Shown here piece after piece: positions 7,221-14,694 of a stretch of DNA of 64,000 nucleotides (the stretch's first letter is position 1; every line of letters starts with the position of its first letter). The position numbers were made by a program, and so were the translations under genes. The notes beneath the pieces were generated by a model that was given only the letters and a program-made list of their open reading frames with translations, searched no databases and was not told the DNA's origin. This DNA is from Faecalibacterium hattorii. Lineage in GTDB: Bacteria; Bacillota; Clostridia; Oscillospirales; Ruminococcaceae. Location of the stretch: contig NZ_PRLC01000003.1 of NCBI RefSeq assembly GCF_003287455.1, forward strand, positions 1-64,000. Direction: 5' to 3'.

Positions 7221-7916
7221 ATGGAATTCAATCGTATCATCAAACTGCTGCGCAAGGAGCGCGGCATCACCCAAAAGCAGGCGGCGGAGGATCTCGGCGT
7301 CTCGCAGGCGCTGCTCTCCCACTACGAAAAGGGTATCCGCGAGTGCGGTCTGGATTTCGTGGTCCGCGTGGCAGATTACTATAATGTATCCTGCGATTAT
7401 CTGCTGGGCCGCTCGGCGGAGCGCAACGGCATGATGCTGACCGCCGACGAGCTGCCCAACCCCGACAAGATGAAGGACAACGTCTACCACGGCAGCGTCC
7501 TGCCCACCATGAACAAAAAGCTGATCTCCAACGGCCTGAATGTCCTCTACGCCAAGATCGCCGAATGCCACAGCAAAGCCCTGACCACCGAGGTCAGCAG
7601 CTACCTGATGATGGCGGTGGCCAAGATGTTCCGACTGCTCTACTCCGCCGAGCCCCACAACGCGCCCAGCCTGTTCAGCGTGGAGGCCCGCCGCTGGCCC
7701 GGCTACTCCAGCGCCGTGATGCAGATGAACGAAGCCAATGTCGAAGCCCTGCTGGCCGGGGAGGACGTGGGCACGGGCGAGGGGGTCAAGGATCCGTCCT
7801 GCCTTGCCATGACCACCGAGAGCCTGACCCGCGAATTCCCGCTGTACACCCCCAGTCTGCTCAATCTGGTCAAGACCAGTGAGACCCGCGTCAAGGGCAT
7901 CGGCCCGGAGCAGTGA
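7221..7916 (+). CDS. XRE-family transcriptional regulator
   Basis: 231 residues. Residues 5-62 form a Cro/CI-type helix-turn-helix: 'LLRKERGITQKQAAEDLGVS' is followed by 'LLSHYEKGIRECGLDFVVRVADYYNVSCDYLLG'. The C-terminal 160 residues are helical with no family I can name, perhaps for dimerisation or ligand sensing. The ATG at 7221 is chosen because it begins directly before the HTH and follows TGAGGAG; an in-frame Met further upstream would include the promoter. It is transcribed divergently from the histidine phosphatase gene and followed after 121 nt by a Tat-lipoprotein gene with its own promoter. Its targets are unknown; the nearby inverted repeat suggests autoregulation. Confidence 0.82.
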   Translation: MEFNRIIKLLRKERGITQKQAAEDLGVSQALLSHYEKGIRECGLDFVVRVADYYNVSCDYLLGRSAERNGMMLTADELPNPDKMKDNVYHGSVLPTMNKKLISNGLNVLYAKIAECHSKALTTEVSSYLMMAVAKMFRLLYSAEPHNAPSLFSVEARRWPGYSSAVMQMNEANVEALLAGEDVGTGEGVKDPSCLAMTTESLTREFPLYTPSLLNLVKTSETRVKGIGPEQ

Positions 7917-7959
7917 CGGCCCCGCATGTGAAACTCGTGTTAATTTTTGCCGAAAAGGG

Positions 7960-7988
7960 TTGCGCTCCATTCCAAAAGATGTTATAAA
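7960..7988 (+). promoter_or_regulatory. sigma-A promoter of the lipoprotein gene at 8038
   Basis: TTGCGC (7960-7965) and TATAAA (7983-7988) are separated by 17 nt. AGGAGG lies close to the ATG at 8038. Confidence 0.6.
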
Positions 7989-8037
7989 CGAACCAGAGAA
8001 GAAAAAGACATTGCCATTTGATAAGGAGGCAGTTTTT

Positions 8038-8661
8038 ATGTCGAACAAGATCTCCCGCCGCTCCTTCCTGAAGGTCTCCGGCGCTTCTGCACTCGCACTG
8101 GGCGCCGCTTCCATGCTGGGCGGCTGCCAGTCTTCCAGCAGCAATTCTGTGGAAGTCAAGGTCGGTGATAAGATCAGCAACTGGAACAATCTGGCCGTCC
8201 AGCTCACCAGCGTCTTCACGCTGGCCGACGCGCCCGATGTGCCCGGCAGCAAGTACGTTGCCATTCTGGTCACCGCCGTCAACCGCTCCAAGACCGATAC
8301 CATGGCCATCGGTGCCCAGAACGTCCTTGAGATCGATGCCGCTTACCCGCTGAACACCGAGGAGCTCAAGGCCGCCAACACTGCCCCCTATTTCCACGCT
8401 CTGTCCGCCTCCACCACCGACTTTGCCGTGACCGTGGACGGCCAGACCGCCGAGGCCGGCGCTTATGTCGCTCTGTACGACAGCGCCACCGAGACCTTCA
8501 ACGATTCCCCGAATCTGCCCCCGCAGGGCTCCGGCTACATCGAGCTGGTCTGCATGGTCCCCGCCGATTGGCAGCAGATGACCGTGACCTACACCCCGAC
8601 CTTCGTTTCCGGCAAGACCCTCACCTTCTCGATGAGCGCTTCCGACCTGTCGAATTCCTGA
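8038..8661 (+). CDS. Tat-type lipoprotein, DUF4352-like
   Basis: 207 residues. 'SRRSFLKVSG' matches the Tat consensus, and 'LGGC' at about residue 30 is a lipobox, so a folded, membrane-anchored lipoprotein is expected. After a short Ser-rich linker the domain reads 'NLAVQLTSVFTLADAPDVPGSKYVAILVTAVNRS', a beta-rich pattern of DUF4352/telomeric-repeat-binding-like exported domains. It ends 'VTYTPTFVSGKTLTFSMSAS'. The same design appears at 5566-6171 (minus) and 8821. It is monocistronic by promoter and spacing. Function is unknown. Confidence 0.72.
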   Translation: MSNKISRRSFLKVSGASALALGAASMLGGCQSSSSNSVEVKVGDKISNWNNLAVQLTSVFTLADAPDVPGSKYVAILVTAVNRSKTDTMAIGAQNVLEIDAAYPLNTEELKAANTAPYFHALSASTTDFAVTVDGQTAEAGAYVALYDSATETFNDSPNLPPQGSGYIELVCMVPADWQQMTVTYTPTFVSGKTLTFSMSASDLSNS

Positions 8662-8735
8662 GTTCCGGGGGACGAAATTTCGTCGCATCGGGTTTCCTTG
8701 AGCCGTTTTTGTTCTCAAAAAATCTGTGAAAACCA

Positions 8736-8764
8736 TTGACATCCGCCCATTTTTCGCCTATTGT
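8736..8764 (+). promoter_or_regulatory. strong sigma-A promoter of the lipoprotein gene at 8821
   Basis: TTGACA (8736-8741) and TATTGT (8759-8764) with a 17-nt spacer. The -35 is a perfect consensus match. Confidence 0.75.
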
Positions 8765-8820
8765 ATAGGCAAGGCCTTTTGGCAAATGATATGTGATCCC
8801 ATATAAAAGGAGGAACCATC

Positions 8821-9378
8821 ATGTCTTTCGAGTTTTCCCGCCGTAATTTTATGAAATACACCGCTGTGGCTGCCGTCGCTCTGGCGGGCGCAAGCCTGTT
8901 CACCGGCTGCAAGAACTCCGGCGATTCCTACAACCTGCTCAAAGAGGGCGCCGGTGAACTGACCGTCCTGCAGGTGACCGCCGCAATGGGCAAGTATGAC
9001 GACAAGAGCAAGAAATACACCGCTCCCGACATCACCGGTACGACCACGACCATTGAATTCCCCATGAAGATCACCAACAACCGCACCAATCCTATTTATG
9101 TCACTCCTAATAATTTCAAGGTGGTCGTCACCAGCAGTGATGGAAAAAACGTCAAAAAGTACTCTGTAACAATTGAGGATGCGCTGAAGGACACTAATCT
9201 GAAGAAGGGTTCTTCCGTTTCTGGTAATGTTACTGCACAGGGGGTTGATTTAAAGGAAGGCGATGTTGTCGTCCTGACCTACTGCCCCGATCTGCAGTAC
9301 AACGAGTACTCTCTGAACTGGAAGCTGACCGTTTCCAAGAAAGAGAGCAGTGCTTCCACAACCAGTACCACGACCTGA
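8821..9378 (+). CDS. Tat-type lipoprotein, DUF4352-like
   Basis: 185 residues. 'SRRNFMKYTA' (S-R-R-x-F-M-K) and lipobox 'FTGC' mark a third Tat-like exported protein, here with Asn in the variable position. The domain 'ELTVLQVTAAMGKYDDKSKKY' followed by 'TTIEFPMKITNNRTNPIYV' is beta-rich. The C-terminus is a Ser/Thr tail. Codon use between about 9080 and 9250 is more AT-rich than in neighbouring genes. A strong promoter (8736-8764) and a terminator (9403-9434) make it a single-gene unit. Function is unknown. Confidence 0.72.
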   Translation: MSFEFSRRNFMKYTAVAAVALAGASLFTGCKNSGDSYNLLKEGAGELTVLQVTAAMGKYDDKSKKYTAPDITGTTTTIEFPMKITNNRTNPIYVTPNNFKVVVTSSDGKNVKKYSVTIEDALKDTNLKKGSSVSGNVTAQGVDLKEGDVVVLTYCPDLQYNEYSLNWKLTVSKKESSASTTSTTT

Positions 9379-9402
9379 TTTTTCTCGATCAGCTGCATTC
9401 TC

Positions 9403-9434
9403 ACCGCCCGGACCCGTTCCGGGCGGTTTTTGTT
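9403..9434 (+). terminator. intrinsic terminator after the lipoprotein gene
   Basis: Ten-bp stem ACCGCCCGGA (9403-9412) / TCCGGGCGGT (9419-9428) followed by a run of T. Confidence 0.85.
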
Positions 9435-9492
9435 TGCCCGCTCCTTGGCACAATATCTTAAATTTGCTTTCCATTTTCGGCAGTTTTGTATC

Positions 9493-9521
9493 TTGTGCAC
9501 AGCATCCTTTTCCTTTACAAT
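9493..9521 (+). promoter_or_regulatory. sigma-A promoter of the PRTase-like gene
   Basis: TTGTGC (9493-9498) and TACAAT (9516-9521) with a 17-nt spacer. It lies 115 nt upstream of the start codon, leaving room for a structured leader. Confidence 0.65.
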
Positions 9522-9542
9522 AGAGATATGGAAAAGGATGGG

Positions 9543-9582
9543 AGCGCAGCGGCTCAGCACATGCCGCCGCGCTGTTTGTTTT
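9543..9582 (+). promoter_or_regulatory. terminator-like hairpin in the leader of the PRTase-like gene
   Basis: AGCGCAGCGGC (9543-9553) pairs with GCCGCCGCGCT (9563-9573) apart from one offset base, and TGTTTGTTTT follows. An intrinsic terminator between promoter and start codon suggests transcription attenuation. No competing antiterminator fold was worked out by eye. Confidence 0.45.
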
Positions 9583-9635
9583 CCGCCCGGAACCGGAATG
9601 ACGCCGGACTTTTGTAGAACAGGAGTGTTGCAGTT

Positions 9636-10271
9636 ATGATCAACATGGTAAAACTTCCCACCAACAAGAGCAGTCTGTTCCTGCGTGTGGCAAAGGGCCA
9701 TTTCGCCACCAGCCACAGCCACATCAACTACTACATCGATGTGACCACCCAGAAATCCCGTCTGTCCGAGGCAAAGGCCGTGGCAAAGGAACTGGTGGCC
9801 GCCTATCAGCATAATACCATCGTGGACACCGTGCTCTGCTTGGACGGCACGCAGGTCATCGGCACCTGCCTTGCCAACGAGCTGACCAAGGACGGCTTCT
9901 CCAACATGAACGCCCACCAGACCATCTACATCATCACCCCGGAGTACACCACCGGCAGCCAGATCATCCTGCGCGACAACCTCGCCCCCATGGTCAAGGG
10001 CAAGCATGTGCTGATCTTGGCGGCTTCCATCACCACCGGCTACACCGCACAGGCCGCCATCGAGGCCGTGAACTATTACGGCGGCATGGTCGCGGGTCTG
10101 TCCGCCATCTTCGCCACCACCAACGAGTGCCTCGGCATCCCGGTCACTTCCATCTTTGACCCGTCCAGCCTCCCCGATTACGCCAGCTTCGATTCCCGCG
10201 AATGCCCCCTGTGCAAGGCGGGCCAGCACATCGACGCCCTCGTCAACAGCTTCGGTTACTCGGCACTGTAA
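9636..10271 (+). CDS. phosphoribosyltransferase-like protein (orotate PRTase family)
   Basis: 211 residues. The core looks like a type I phosphoribosyltransferase: 'TVLCLDGTQVIGTCLANEL' near residue 70, and 'HVLILAASITTGYTAQAA' near residue 128. The second is the place of the PRPP-binding loop (normally D-D/V-x-x-T-G-x-T); the two acidic residues are replaced by 'AA', so PRPP binding may be weakened. Two Cys in 'ECPLC' near the C-terminus could bind metal. The gene is alone between its own promoter and a strong terminator. It is not a canonical PyrE, and a regulatory PRTase-like role is possible. Confidence 0.62.
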   Translation: MINMVKLPTNKSSLFLRVAKGHFATSHSHINYYIDVTTQKSRLSEAKAVAKELVAAYQHNTIVDTVLCLDGTQVIGTCLANELTKDGFSNMNAHQTIYIITPEYTTGSQIILRDNLAPMVKGKHVLILAASITTGYTAQAAIEAVNYYGGMVAGLSAIFATTNECLGIPVTSIFDPSSLPDYASFDSRECPLCKAGQHIDALVNSFGYSAL

Positions 10272-10312
10272 CCGGTTGCTTTCCACAGATCCCTTTTGAC
10301 CGACCTCTTCTG

Positions 10313-10358
10313 CCCCGCCGCACCGGACACTCCTCTGTTCCCGTGCGGCGGGGTTTTC
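10313..10358 (+). terminator. intrinsic terminator after the PRTase-like gene
   Basis: Eleven-bp stem CCCCGCCGCAC (10313-10323) / GTGCGGCGGGG (10343-10353), then TTTT. Confidence 0.85.
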
Positions 10359-10401
10359 TTATGTGTCATTTAATTTAACAGTAAATTCACTGTTCTATTG
10401 C

Positions 10402-10430
10402 TTGACTTTTCCTTTGCATCCGCATATACT
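10402..10430 (+). promoter_or_regulatory. strong sigma-A promoter of the antitoxin gene
   Basis: TTGACT (10402-10407) and TATACT (10425-10430) with a 17-nt spacer, 31 nt before the start codon. Confidence 0.75.
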
Positions 10431-10460
10431 GGAATCAGAAAAACAATGGAGGTGTGTACG

Positions 10461-10784
10461 ATGGCCGATGTTTCGGGTGCACTGCGCAGCACAGTTCCCA
10501 TTTCGCTGTTCAACCGCGGCCTTGCGGGCAAAGTGTTTGAGGAAGTCCGCCAGCAGGGCGCTAAAGTCGTGATGAAAAACAATGCGCCGGAGTGTGTTCT
10601 GCTCTCGCCGGAGGAGTATCTTCGCCTGATCGACGAAGTCAACGACGCCAAGCTCGCTGCCCTTGCCGCGCAGCGGATGCAGCATTTTGACGCCGACAAG
10701 GCGATTCCCGCAGAGGAAGTTTACCAGAAGTACGGTATCTCCGACGCCGACCTCGCCGATTTTGACGAGGTGGAATTCGAATGA
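10461..10784 (+). CDS. type II antitoxin of the Phd/YefM-RelB kind
   Basis: 107 residues. 'PISLFNRGLAGKVFEEVRQQGAKVVMKNNAPECVLLSPEEYLRLID' is the N-terminal DNA-binding and dimerisation pattern of Phd/YefM antitoxins. The acidic C-terminus ('ISDADLADFDEVEFE') would wrap the toxin. GGAGGT at 10448-10453 is 7 nt from the ATG at 10461; an upstream in-frame ATG at 10446 overlaps that site and is rejected. The toxin-encoding frame begins in ATGA overlap with this stop but is only 34 codons long, so the antitoxin appears to be left without a full partner. Confidence 0.78.
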   Translation: MADVSGALRSTVPISLFNRGLAGKVFEEVRQQGAKVVMKNNAPECVLLSPEEYLRLIDEVNDAKLAALAAQRMQHFDADKAIPAEEVYQKYGISDADLADFDEVEFE

Positions 10785-10885
10785 TCCGGACCGAAACGGA
10801 AATGCTCATCGTAGTCATCGGAGCCCGCGCAGATGACGAAGTCTATCAGCTCGCCGAAAAGCGGGCCCGCAAAAAACAGCTCTAA
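10781..10885 (+). pseudogene. remnant of a RelE/ParE-type toxin (C-terminal 34 codons)
   Basis: The frame starts in a 4-nt ATGA overlap with the antitoxin and encodes 34 residues ending '..MLIVVIGARADDEVYQLAEKR..'. This matches the last strand and helix of RelE/ParE toxins ('vvvigHR.eVY..a.kR'). A normal toxin has 80-100 residues, so about 50-60 N-terminal residues, including most of the fold, are missing, while the coupled start is preserved. I read it as an internal deletion that disarmed the toxin. An alternative is a genuine short protein that kept only the tail. It ends right at the terminator. Confidence 0.6.
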
Positions 10886-10922
10886 CGCAAAAAGAGACCG
10901 CGCGTGCGGCCTCTTTTTTGCG
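10886..10922. terminator. bidirectional terminator between toxin remnant and MATE gene
   Basis: CGCAAAAAGAG-A-CCGC and GCGG-CCTCTTTTTTGCG form a long stem with A/T tracts on both sides. It serves the convergent genes on each side. Confidence 0.75.
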
Positions 10923-10930
10923 TTATTCAC

Positions 10931-12298
10931 TTACTTCTTCTTCGGGAACACGAACGGGTCATGCAGGTAAACCGTGACGAGATAGACCGCCATGAAGCAC
11001 CAGATGATCGGCTCGCAGAGGATGACGGCGTTGTACGCGAATTTCGGGATCAGGAGCAGGACGAAGATGATCTTGCCCACCAGCTCGATGACGCTGGAGA
11101 AGAGGGGCAGCACCTTGTTGCCGAGGCTCTGCAGCGCATAGCGGGTGGAGAGCAGGACGCCCAGCACCGCGTAGAACGGCGCGTTCCAGAGCAGATACCG
11201 TGCGCCGTTTTCCAGCACCACCGGCTCGCTGGAACCGGAGACGAAGGCCACCATCCACGGAGCCGCCGCCCGCATGAGCAGGACGGCGAGGACCGCCACC
11301 ACGACCGAGTAGAGGTAAATTTCCTTCATGCCCTTGCGGACGCGGTCCGGCTGGCCCGCACCGCAGTTCTGGGAAACGAAGGTCGAACCCGCCGACGCCA
11401 TGCTCAGCAGCGGCATATCCGTGAACATGAACATCTTGCGGGCGGCGGTGTGGCCCGCGATGACCAGCGTGCCCAGACCGTTGATGCCGTATTGCAGGAC
11501 CACCGAGCCCGCCGAGACGATGCTGCTCATCAGGCCCATGCAGATGCTCTGGCTGAACAGCTCCCAGTACAGGTGCTGGCCGACTTTGAAGTGCTTTTTC
11601 TCCGGGAGGAGAAGCTTCACCTTGGCGAAGACGTAGAGGATGCAGAGCAGGACGGACACGCCCTGCGAGATGACGGTGGCCACGGCCGCGCCCTGCACGC
11701 CCAAGCCCATCTTCGCGATGAAGAGCAGGTCCAGCAGGATGTTCAGGCCCGACGAGAGGAGCAGGAAGACCAGCGGCATAAAGCTGTTGCCGATGGCCCG
11801 GAGCAGACCGGCGCACAGGTTGTATGCAAACATGACCATGACGCCGTAATCGATGACGATGATGTAGCGGTAGGCGTCTTCCAGAATCTCCGCCGGGGTG
11901 TCCAGCAGCACCAGCAGCGGGCGCAGCCCCACCGCGCCCGCCAGCGTGATGCAGAGGGAGGCGATCAGGCCGATGACGAGAGAGCCCGCCACGGTCTTCT
12001 TGAGCAGATCGTCTTCCTGCGCCCCGTAGGAGCGCGCTGCAACGATGGCAAGGCCGTTTCCGATGCCGAGGCCGAAACCCACCAAAAGCTCGTAGATCGA
12101 GCCGCAGGAGCCAATGGCGGCGAGGGCGGTGTCGCCCAGCACGTTGCCCACGATCATGGTATCCACCGTGTTGTACAATTGCTGGAACAGGTTCGACACG
12201 AAGATGGGCAGCATAAAGATGACAAGGCGCTGGAAGATCGGCCCGTGCATCAGGTCCACATTCATATTGAAAAGCGGTTTTCTTGCGGTCTGGGTCAT
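10931..12298 (-). CDS. MATE family efflux transporter
   Basis: 455 residues with twelve predictable membrane segments. The N-terminus 'PIFQRLVIFMLPIFVSNLFQQLYNTVDTMIVGNVLG' is the MATE signature (helix 1, 'P...N..Q..Y..VD...VG'), repeated in the second half ('FSQSICMGLMSSIVSAGSVVLQYGINGLG'). MATE proteins export drugs or metabolites in exchange for H+ or Na+. The start has AGGAGG 6 nt upstream. It follows the his operon with a terminator in between, so it is probably expressed separately. The substrate is unknown; a second, different MATE protein lies at 60605. Confidence 0.88.
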   Translation of the reverse strand: MTQTARKPLFNMNVDLMHGPIFQRLVIFMLPIFVSNLFQQLYNTVDTMIVGNVLGDTALAAIGSCGSIYELLVGFGLGIGNGLAIVAARSYGAQEDDLLKKTVAGSLVIGLIASLCITLAGAVGLRPLLVLLDTPAEILEDAYRYIIVIDYGVMVMFAYNLCAGLLRAIGNSFMPLVFLLLSSGLNILLDLLFIAKMGLGVQGAAVATVISQGVSVLLCILYVFAKVKLLLPEKKHFKVGQHLYWELFSQSICMGLMSSIVSAGSVVLQYGINGLGTLVIAGHTAARKMFMFTDMPLLSMASAGSTFVSQNCGAGQPDRVRKGMKEIYLYSVVVAVLAVLLMRAAAPWMVAFVSGSSEPVVLENGARYLLWNAPFYAVLGVLLSTRYALQSLGNKVLPLFSSVIELVGKIIFVLLLIPKFAYNAVILCEPIIWCFMAVYLVTVYLHDPFVFPKKK

Positions 12299-12330
12299 GC
12301 AGTTCCTCCTGTCCGGCCCCTATGAGCCGG

Positions 12331-12366
12331 AAAATGACCCTCCCCGCCGAAGGCGGAGAGGGTCAT
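12331..12366 (-). terminator. terminator of the histidine operon
   Basis: ATGACCCTC (12334-12342) and GAGGGTCAT (12358-12366) enclose an inner CCCGCC/GGCGG stem; AAAA at 12331-12334 reads as TTTT on the minus strand. It lies just after the last his gene. Confidence 0.7.
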
Positions 12367-12386
12367 GGCATTTTTCTGATTTTTGA

Positions 12387-13211
12387 TCACAGCTCCTGCG
12401 ATTCGAAGCCGTTGGCGGTCAGCACTTCGACGCTGGTGAAACCCGCTGCCTTGATGGCAGCAGCGGCCTCATCGAAATCGAAGGTCAGGCTGGCGGTGTC
12501 GTGGGCGTCGGCGGTGATGATGACCTTGCCGCCCATCTTCTGCCACTCGCCCAGCAGCCATGCGCCGGGGTAGAAATCCTTGCGGTAGCCGCGGTAGACG
12601 CCGCCGGTGTTCACCTCAAGGCGGCAATCATGCTCCTTGGCCACGGCCAGTGCCTTGAGGGCAGCGGCCTTGTAGCGGGGGTCCTCCTCGTCGAAGAACT
12701 CACCCTCACCGTTCAGCTTCTTGATGAGGTCGATGTGGGCCAGAATGTCCGGGCCCTTGGCGGCCACCTTCTCCACCTCGGCAAAGTAAGCTTCCACTGC
12801 GGCCAGCGCATCGCCGCCGAAATCGTCGAAAATGCAGTCGTGCAGATCCTGCGGGCGGAAGTCGATCTCGTAATACTTGCCGGTGTTCTTGCCGTACAGA
12901 TGGTGCGCCGCACCGATCCAGTAATCGTAGCTTTCGGGCTTATCCTCGCTCAGAGAGTCCCACTCGATGCCGCAGAGGATATCCACCTTGCCCTTGTACT
13001 CGGCCTTGAGCTTTGCGATGGTGGCCTTGTACTGAGCCGTGCGGCTGGGGCTCATGCAGTATTCGCGGTCACGCTGGGTGTAGCTATGGCCGGAGAAGCC
13101 CAGTGTGGTCAAGCCCTGCGCACAGGCGGCGCTGGCCATCTCCTGCAAGGTATTTCTGCCGTCGCACATCGTCGAGTGGCAATGAACGCTGGACTTCTTA
13201 TAATCTGCCAT
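12387..13211 (-). CDS. hisK: histidinol-phosphatase, PHP (HisK/HisJ) type
   Basis: 274 residues of a PHP-domain metal-dependent phosphatase, which removes phosphate from histidinol phosphate, step 8 of histidine synthesis. Visible metal-binding motifs: 'SVHCHSTMCDG' (first H-x-H), 'FSGHSYTQ', 'CGIEWD', 'DILAHIDLI', 'EVNTGG' and 'ITADAHD'. The start 'MADYKK' at 13211 is 7 nt after the hisIE stop; its ribosome site is weak (AAGGATG further upstream), so coupling to hisIE is likely. An in-frame Met at 13277 would overlap hisIE. As last gene of the his operon it completes the pathway and replaces the HisB phosphatase domain, which is absent from the hisB here. Confidence 0.88.
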   Translation of the reverse strand: MADYKKSSVHCHSTMCDGRNTLQEMASAACAQGLTTLGFSGHSYTQRDREYCMSPSRTAQYKATIAKLKAEYKGKVDILCGIEWDSLSEDKPESYDYWIGAAHHLYGKNTGKYYEIDFRPQDLHDCIFDDFGGDALAAVEAYFAEVEKVAAKGPDILAHIDLIKKLNGEGEFFDEEDPRYKAAALKALAVAKEHDCRLEVNTGGVYRGYRKDFYPGAWLLGEWQKMGGKVIITADAHDTASLTFDFDEAAAAIKAAGFTSVEVLTANGFESQEL

Positions 13212-13218
13212 AAAAAAC

Positions 13219-13854
13219 TCACTGCATCCTTTCCTGTTTGACCTTGTGGTCAATGACATGTCGCTTCTCCAGCTCACGGGTGATGTCCTCCACCGTGATG
13301 CCCGCCTGAACCATCAGCACCAGCACATGATATGCCAAGTCGCTGATCTCATAGATGGTCTCGGCTTTGTCTTCCTTTTCGCCCGCAATGATGACCTCGG
13401 TGCACTCCTCGCCCACCTTTTTCAGGATCTTCTCCTTGCCCTTTTCAAACAGGTAGGTGGTGTAACTGCCCTCCTTGGGGTCGGTCTTGCGGCCTTTGAT
13501 GAGCTCATACAGCCCCTGCCAGCTGAACTGCTTCAGCTCCGGCGAGACGTATACTTCGTTGAAGAAGCAGCTCTCGGCGCCGGTGTGGCAGGCGGGGCCG
13601 TCTTTGACCACTTCCACCACCAGCGCGTCCTTGTCGCAGTCGGCGGTGATGGACACCACATGCTGCACATTGCCGCTGGTGTCGCCCTTACGCCAGATCT
13701 CCTGCCGGCTCCGGCTCCAAAAGACCGTCCGCCCCTCGGCGATGGTCAGCGCCAGCGTCTCGGCGTTCATATAGGCGAGGGTCAGCACCTCTTTGGTGTA
13801 GTGGTCCTGCACGATGGCAGGAATGAGGCCCTTTTCATCAAATTTCAGTTCCAT
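13219..13854 (-). CDS. hisIE: bifunctional phosphoribosyl-AMP cyclohydrolase / phosphoribosyl-ATP pyrophosphatase
   Basis: 211 residues. The N-terminal HisI domain (1-115) carries '[11 protein letters not shown]', '[18 protein letters not shown]', '[11 protein letters not shown]' and '[11 protein letters not shown]' with the Zn/Mg ligands. The C-terminal HisE domain (120-211) shows '[15 protein letters not shown]', '[17 protein letters not shown]' and 'LEKRH'. They catalyse steps 2 and 3. GGAGG precedes the ATG. The gene lies between hisF (66-nt gap) and the PHP phosphatase in the minus-strand his operon. Both domains are complete. Confidence 0.93.
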   Translation of the reverse strand: MELKFDEKGLIPAIVQDHYTKEVLTLAYMNAETLALTIAEGRTVFWSRSRQEIWRKGDTSGNVQHVVSITADCDKDALVVEVVKDGPACHTGAESCFFNEVYVSPELKQFSWQGLYELIKGRKTDPKEGSYTTYLFEKGKEKILKKVGEECTEVIIAGEKEDKAETIYEISDLAYHVLVLMVQAGITVEDITRELEKRHVIDHKVKQERMQ

Positions 13855-13920
13855 AATTTTCTCCTCCCCCTCAAAGGGGATACTTACAGTTTATCCTAAA
13901 TGGGCCCGAAACGCAAGAGC

Positions 13921-14676
13921 TCAGACCCGCATTTCGATGCCATTTTCATTCAAGTAGGCTTTCAAGTCGGAAATTGAGAGCAGCTTCTGGTGGAAGATGC
14001 CCGCCGCAAGGCCCGCGTCGATGCCTTTGTGGTGGAACAGCTCCAAAAAATCCTCCTTTTTGCCCGCGCCGCCGCTGGCGATGATGGGCACATGGACCCG
14101 CGCCGCCACAGCGTCCAGCATTTCGAGGTCGAAACCGTTCCGCACGCCGTCGGTGTCGATGCTGTTCAGGCAGACCTCCCCCGCGCCGTGCTCGGTGCAC
14201 CACGCGATCCAGTCCAGCGCATCGCGGCCGGTGTCCTCCCGCCCGCCTTTGGCAAAGACCCGGAACTGGCCGTTCACCCGCTTGACGTCCGCCGAGAGGA
14301 CGACGCACTGGTCGCCGTAGCGCTGAGCCGCCGCCGGGATGAGGTCCGGGTTCTTGAGAGCGCCGGAGTTGACGCTGACCTTGTCGGCCCCGCACTTGAG
14401 CACCCGGTCAAAATCCTCCAGCGTATTGATGCCGCCGCCCACGGTCAGCGGGATGAAGATCTCGCTGGCCACTTGGGTCAGGATATCGGTGAAGAGGGCG
14501 CGCCCCTCGAAGCTGGCCGTGATGTCATAGAACACCAGCTCGTCGGCCCCGGCTGCGTTGTAGAGCCGGGCCATCTCCACCGGGTCGGCCACATCCTTGA
14601 TGCCCTCGAAGTTCGTGCCCTTGACCACCCGGCCGTTTCGCACATCAAGGCAGGGAATGATGCGTTTTGTTACCAT
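13921..14676 (-). CDS. hisF: imidazole glycerol phosphate synthase, cyclase subunit HisF
   Basis: 251 residues, a (beta-alpha)8 barrel. 'IIPCLDVRNGRVVKGTNF' includes the catalytic Asp; 'LTVGGGINTLEDF', 'DKVSVNSGA' and 'PIIASGGAGKKEDF' are the phosphate-binding loops, and a second catalytic Asp is in 'VVLSADVKR'. It uses ammonia from HisH to form IGP and AICAR. GGAGGAAG lies upstream of the ATG. It is 18 nt after hisA. HisH is encoded two genes upstream, as expected for a two-subunit enzyme. Confidence 0.95.
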   Translation of the reverse strand: MVTKRIIPCLDVRNGRVVKGTNFEGIKDVADPVEMARLYNAAGADELVFYDITASFEGRALFTDILTQVASEIFIPLTVGGGINTLEDFDRVLKCGADKVSVNSGALKNPDLIPAAAQRYGDQCVVLSADVKRVNGQFRVFAKGGREDTGRDALDWIAWCTEHGAGEVCLNSIDTDGVRNGFDLEMLDAVAARVHVPIIASGGAGKKEDFLELFHHKGIDAGLAAGIFHQKLLSISDLKAYLNENGIEMRV

Positions 14677-14694
14677 GGTCAGCTTCCTCCCTGT

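Noticed and set aside
10904-12325. Plus-strand frame opposite the MATE gene
   Set aside because: Rich in His, Gln, Asp and Arg with no hydrophobic core, the mirror image of a membrane protein gene. The MATE motifs on the other strand are clear.
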